A DNA stretch of 36,766 bases from an uncultured Phocaeicola sp. (GTDB taxonomy: Bacteria; Bacteroidota; Bacteroidia; Bacteroidales; Bacteroidaceae), in NCBI GenBank assembly GCA_944320605.1, contig CALUIE010000022.1:1-36766 (forward strand). The letters run 5' to 3'. The notes beneath the pieces are model-generated. The model saw nothing but the letters and a program-made list of their open reading frames with translations, did no database searches and was not told the origin of the DNA. Numbering within the stretch: position 1 is the first letter of the stretch; each line of letters starts with the position of its first letter. Shown here piece by piece: positions 34,120-36,766 of the stretch. Made by a program: the position numbers and the translations under genes.

Positions 34120-35230
34120 CAACTATCTCCTTTCTTTCCGCTATATTACCGTTTTCTACTTCAAACAGTTTATAATCACCGTCAATTTTCTTCAAAATCT
34201 TATCCAAATGGTCACGGTTTGTGTCTGTGACAAAAATCTGCCCGAAACTGTCGCCTGCAACCAGTTTCACTATCTGTTCTACCCTATGCGCATCAAGTTT
34301 ATCGAATATATCGTCAAGCAGAACTATAGGAGTGGTACGGCTTCCTGTACGTTTCAAGAATTCAAACTGAGCAAGTTTCAACGCGATGAGATATGTTTTA
34401 TTCTGACCTTGAGACCCTTCCCTTTTTATAGGAAAATCGCCTAACTTCATAATCAGATCGTCCTTATGTATCCCTTTAAGGGAATAACCCATAACAAAAT
34501 CACGTTGGCGGCTACCACGAATTATATTCAGAAGGTCACCTTGCGAGGCATGAGACTCATAATCAAGGCTAACAGTCTCCATATCCTCTGATATGAACGA
34601 ATAATATGATTGGAATACCTTGACAAACTCGTCGATAAACTGTTTGCGCTTTTTATATACTATCTCACCCGACGATGCCATCATTTCTTCCCAAACATTC
34701 ATAAGCTCCGGCTCTGGTTCAACCTCTGATTTAAGCAACGTGTTACGCTGCAGCATCGCTTTATTATATCGTATCAATGAATCCAAATACTCACGGTCGA
34801 ACTGTGAAATAACAACATCAATAAACCGGCGCCGCTCTTCGCTACCTCCGGAAATAAGGACCGAATCAGACGGTGAAACCATAACCAAAGGAATAAGCCC
34901 TATGTGATCAGAAAGACGGGTGTATTCCTTTTTATTTCGCTTGAACTGTTTTTTCTGTTTACGTTTCAGACCACAGTAAACCTCTTCCGGTTCACCGTCA
35001 TCTGTCTGATAAAAGCCCTGAAGCACAAAAAATTCACGGTCGTGCAGGATGTTCTGAGTATCTATAGGATTTGTCGCGCTCTTACAGAATGAAAGATAAT
35101 ATACGGCGTCCATAAGGTTGGTCTTACCCATACCGTTACGGCCTATTATACAATTCATTTTGGGAGAAAATGACAGCTCTGACTGCTCTATGTTCTTGTA
35201 ATTTAATATGGAGATGCGTTTAAGCCACAT
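34106..35230 (-). CDS. recF: DNA replication/repair protein RecF
   Basis: The 374-residue SMC-like ATPase acts in gap repair with RecO and RecR. Walker A is GRNGMGKT (residues 30-37), the signature region is SQGQNKTYLIALKLAQF and Walker B is PIVLLDDIFDKLD near the C-terminus. The chosen ATG gives MWLKRISILNYKNIEQ, the normal RecF start; the frame runs 56 codons further upstream, but those codons form an unconserved hydrophobic stretch. The -7 box at 35252-35259 also lies inside that extension. The downstream DUF721 gene overlaps it. Confidence 0.95.
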   Translation of the reverse strand: MWLKRISILNYKNIEQSELSFSPKMNCIIGRNGMGKTNLMDAVYYLSFCKSATNPIDTQNILHDREFFVLQGFYQTDDGEPEEVYCGLKRKQKKQFKRNKKEYTRLSDHIGLIPLVMVSPSDSVLISGGSEERRRFIDVVISQFDREYLDSLIRYNKAMLQRNTLLKSEVEPEPELMNVWEEMMASSGEIVYKKRKQFIDEFVKVFQSYYSFISEDMETVSLDYESHASQGDLLNIIRGSRQRDFVMGYSLKGIHKDDLIMKLGDFPIKREGSQGQNKTYLIALKLAQFEFLKRTGSRTTPIVLLDDIFDKLDAHRVEQIVKLVAGDSFGQIFVTDTNRDHLDKILKKIDGDYKLFEVENGNIAERKEIVDEAE

Positions 35231-35251
35231 AATTAAGTCATGTTTTAGCCA

Positions 35252-35259
35252 CAAAATTA
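35252..35259 (-). promoter_or_regulatory. Putative -7 element of recF
   Basis: The minus strand reads TAATTTTG, a full TAnnTTTG match, 21 bases before the recF ATG. It is divergent from the promoter of the TPR gene. Confidence 0.5.
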
Positions 35260-35297
35260 ACAATAAAAGCATGATTGATAAAAAAAGATGCCGACAA

Positions 35298-35329
35298 ATT
35301 TCATTTATAAACATAAATAAATTACTTTT
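35298..35329 (+). promoter_or_regulatory. Putative promoter of the TPR-protein gene
   Basis: TTTC (35298-35301), a 20-base spacer and TACTTTTG (35322-35329) fit the Bacteroidetes pattern with one mismatch in the -33 box. Confidence 0.6.
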
Positions 35330-35376
35330 GCTGTCCGAAATACACATTGATAATAATAATAATAAAACATATAAAA

Positions 35377-36054
35377 ATGAGTCAACAAAAAAACACAAAT
35401 GATTTGCTGAACATGGATGAAACTATCAGCAATTCTGAAGAATTCTTTATCAAAAACAAGAATTTGTTATTGGGTGCAGTAATTGCATTGGTAGTTATCG
35501 TAGGTGGATACATGGCATACAAAAATTTTGTATCAGAACCTAAAGAACTGAAGGCTTCGGAAGCTATTTTCAAAGGTGAACAATATTTCGGAGCTGATAA
35601 CTATGAAACATCATTGAACGGCGACAGCTTAGGATTTGCAGGTTTCGTTAAACTGGCTGACGAATTCAGCGGAACAAAAGCCGGAAATCTTGCCAATGCA
35701 TACGCAGGAATCTGTTACGCACAACTTGGCAAATACGAAGATGCTGAAAAATATTTAAGCAAGTTTGATGGCGACGACCAGTTGGTAGCTCCTGCAGTAC
35801 TTGGTACAATGGGTAACTGCTATGCACAGATGGGACAGCTGGACAAAGCTGCAGCAACATTGATTAAAGCCGCAAAACGCGCTAACAGCCTATCATTAAG
35901 TCCTATATACCTTATTCAGGCCGGACAGATTCTTGAAAAACAAGGCAAGAACGCAGAAGCCGTAGAAGCATATAAGACTGTAAAGAAAGATTATGCCAAC
36001 TCATATCAGGCAATGGATATCGACAAATATATAGAACGCGCTTCTATTAAATAA
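35377..36054 (+). CDS. Membrane-anchored tetratricopeptide-repeat protein
   Basis: The 225-residue protein has a short cytoplasmic N-terminus (MSQQKNTNDLLNMDETIS) and one transmembrane helix (LLLGAVIALVVIVGGYMAYKNF, about residues 35-56). The rest has TPR-like helices: NLANAYAGICYAQLGKYEDAEKYL, LGTMGNCYAQMGQLDKAAATL and YLIQAGQILEKQGKNAEAVEAY. The topology recalls YfgM-like periplasmic scaffold proteins, but the partner is unknown. ATG 35377 is favoured over an upstream ATG at 35347, which would add only an AT-rich polyisoleucine leader. A terminator follows. Confidence 0.85.
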   Translation: MSQQKNTNDLLNMDETISNSEEFFIKNKNLLLGAVIALVVIVGGYMAYKNFVSEPKELKASEAIFKGEQYFGADNYETSLNGDSLGFAGFVKLADEFSGTKAGNLANAYAGICYAQLGKYEDAEKYLSKFDGDDQLVAPAVLGTMGNCYAQMGQLDKAAATLIKAAKRANSLSLSPIYLIQAGQILEKQGKNAEAVEAYKTVKKDYANSYQAMDIDKYIERASIK

Positions 36055-36069
36055 TAAAAACATAAAATA

Positions 36070-36133
36070 CAGGCACGGATTTCCGGCGCAGGATAATATA
36101 TTGCGCGTACAAGGAACTCCGTGCTTGTTTTTT
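36070..36133 (+). terminator. Rho-independent terminator after the TPR gene
   Basis: The arms 36070-36084 and 36113-36127 pair with one GU pair and one mismatch. An inner GGCGCA/TGCGC stem extends it, followed by six T (36128-36133). Confidence 0.85.
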
Positions 36134-36159
36134 ATCATAACAACTAAACTTATAAAATT

Positions 36160-36654
36160 ATGGCAACAGCTTATCACAATCTATCCGACTATGACTTCAA
36201 CTCAGTACCTGACGCTTCGAATATGAGATTCGGAATAGTAGTATCTGAATGGAACAGTAATATTACAGGAGCGTTACTTGAAGGTGCAGTAAAGACATTA
36301 AAGAAACATGGAGCTAAAGATGAAAATATACATGTACAGACCGTACCGGGAAGTTTCGAACTTACATACGGATCCGCACAAATGATAAAGAGCAATAAGT
36401 TCGATGCTATTATCGCGTTAGGCTGCGTAGTAAGAGGTGATACACCGCATTTTGACTATGTATGCGCCGGAGCGACACAAGGTATAACTCACCTGAACGC
36501 AACTACCGATACCCCAGTCATTTATGGCCTGATAACAACCAACAACATGGAACAGGCTGAAGACAGAGCAGGAGGAAAATTAGGAAACAAAGGTGATGAA
36601 TGTGCTATTACCGCAATAAAAATGATAGACTTCACTTGCAGATTAAAAAAATAG
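36160..36654 (+). CDS. ribH: 6,7-dimethyl-8-ribityllumazine synthase
   Basis: The 164-residue enzyme makes the penultimate riboflavin precursor and assembles into large oligomers. Recognisable parts are [20 protein letters not shown], the VPGSFEL phosphate and substrate loop, [17 protein letters not shown] (with the catalytic His) and [23 protein letters not shown] near the end. The length is normal. It follows the TPR gene after a terminator; I see no clear promoter box in the 26 bases between terminator and ATG. Its 3' end carries the promoter of the following tRNA. Confidence 0.96.
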   Translation: MATAYHNLSDYDFNSVPDASNMRFGIVVSEWNSNITGALLEGAVKTLKKHGAKDENIHVQTVPGSFELTYGSAQMIKSNKFDAIIALGCVVRGDTPHFDYVCAGATQGITHLNATTDTPVIYGLITTNNMEQAEDRAGGKLGNKGDECAITAIKMIDFTCRLKK

Positions 36655-36665
36655 TTGTATCTTTG
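36635..36665 (+). promoter_or_regulatory. Putative promoter of the tRNA-Tyr gene
   Basis: CTTG (36635-36638), a 19-base spacer and TATCTTTG (36658-36665) fit the Bacteroidetes pattern. The -33 box lies inside the ribH coding sequence. Confidence 0.65.
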
Positions 36666-36715
36666 CATCGCAATTGAAAAAAGCGATATTAAAAGCTGTT
36701 GTTTCAATAGCTGAA

Positions 36716-36766
36716 GGGCAAATACCAGAGTGGCCAAATGGGGCAGACTGTAAATCTGCTGGCTTA
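36716..36766 (+). tRNA. tRNA-Tyr (GTA), 5' part, cut by window edge
   Basis: A possible acceptor arm GGGCAAA at 36716-36722 is followed by a D-arm resembling other bacterial tRNA-Tyr (CCAGAGTGGCCAAATGGGGC). The anticodon stem GCAGA/TCTGC encloses loop CTGTAAA, with anticodon GTA at 36750-36752. The start of a class II variable arm (TGGCTTA) is visible. The T-arm and 3' acceptor lie outside the window. Confidence 0.88.

Noticed and set aside
35231-35398. A 56-codon N-terminal extension of recF with hydrophobic stretches
   Set aside because: It would put a false membrane segment ahead of the canonical RecF start MWLKRISILNYKNIE, and it contains the -7 boxes of both recF and the divergent TPR gene.

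Overview
The window looks like a chromosomal segment of a member of the Bacteroidales, most likely Bacteroidaceae or Prevotellaceae; the genus cannot be fixed by eye. Four things point this way. Promoters fit the Bacteroidetes pattern (TTTG-like -33, TAnnTTTG -7) and Shine-Dalgarno sequences are absent. Many lipoproteins carry acidic residues just after the lipid-anchor cysteine. Bacteroidetes-restricted families are present (Mfa-like/fimbrillin, BACON, DUF4493, PCMD, M64 peptidase). The base composition is AT-rich. No insertion sequence, phage gene or CRISPR array was seen.

Layout. Positions 1-2380 (minus) hold the end of an RND efflux operon: a membrane-fusion lipoprotein followed by an RND permease cut by the window edge. 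Positions 2694-6768 (plus) hold central metabolism: a malic enzyme with a C-terminal phosphotransacetylase-like domain, a small membrane protein and glutamate dehydrogenase, closed by a terminator that also serves the converging gene. Positions 6860-16877 (minus) are a surface-lipoprotein island. It has two paralogous lipoproteins that join an Mfa-like (pilin-like) N-terminal region to an M64 metallopeptidase domain, an AAA+/DUF4143 ATPase between them, three Mfa-like lipoproteins (two with BACON domains), and a short frameshifted lipoprotein gene. Positions 17151-25947 (minus) are a seven-gene operon of DUF4493 and PCMD lipoproteins around one outer-membrane beta-barrel protein. A divergent AraC-family regulator (26183-27031) flanks it, and a direct repeat in the shared intergenic region looks like its operator. 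Positions 27125-36766 return to core genes: MarC-family protein, Crp/Fnr regulator, M3 peptidase, small lipoprotein, dCMP deaminase, S41 protease, 5-formyl-THF cyclo-ligase, DciA/DUF721, recF, a TPR protein, ribH and the 5' part of tRNA-Tyr.

How the genes may work together. The most interesting part is 6.8-26.1 kb, about 19 kb devoted to exported proteins. The first operon combines pilin-like and BACON modules with M64 peptidases, a family whose founding member cleaves IgA. This suggests a surface adhesion-plus-proteolysis system, but that is inference. The second operon, DUF4493-DUF4493-PCMD-barrel-PCMD-DUF4493-DUF4493, looks like a surface lipoprotein complex on a small barrel, probably switched on by the AraC regulator; its substrate is unknown. 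The two PCMD genes share a nearly duplicated C-terminal cassette on either side of the barrel gene.
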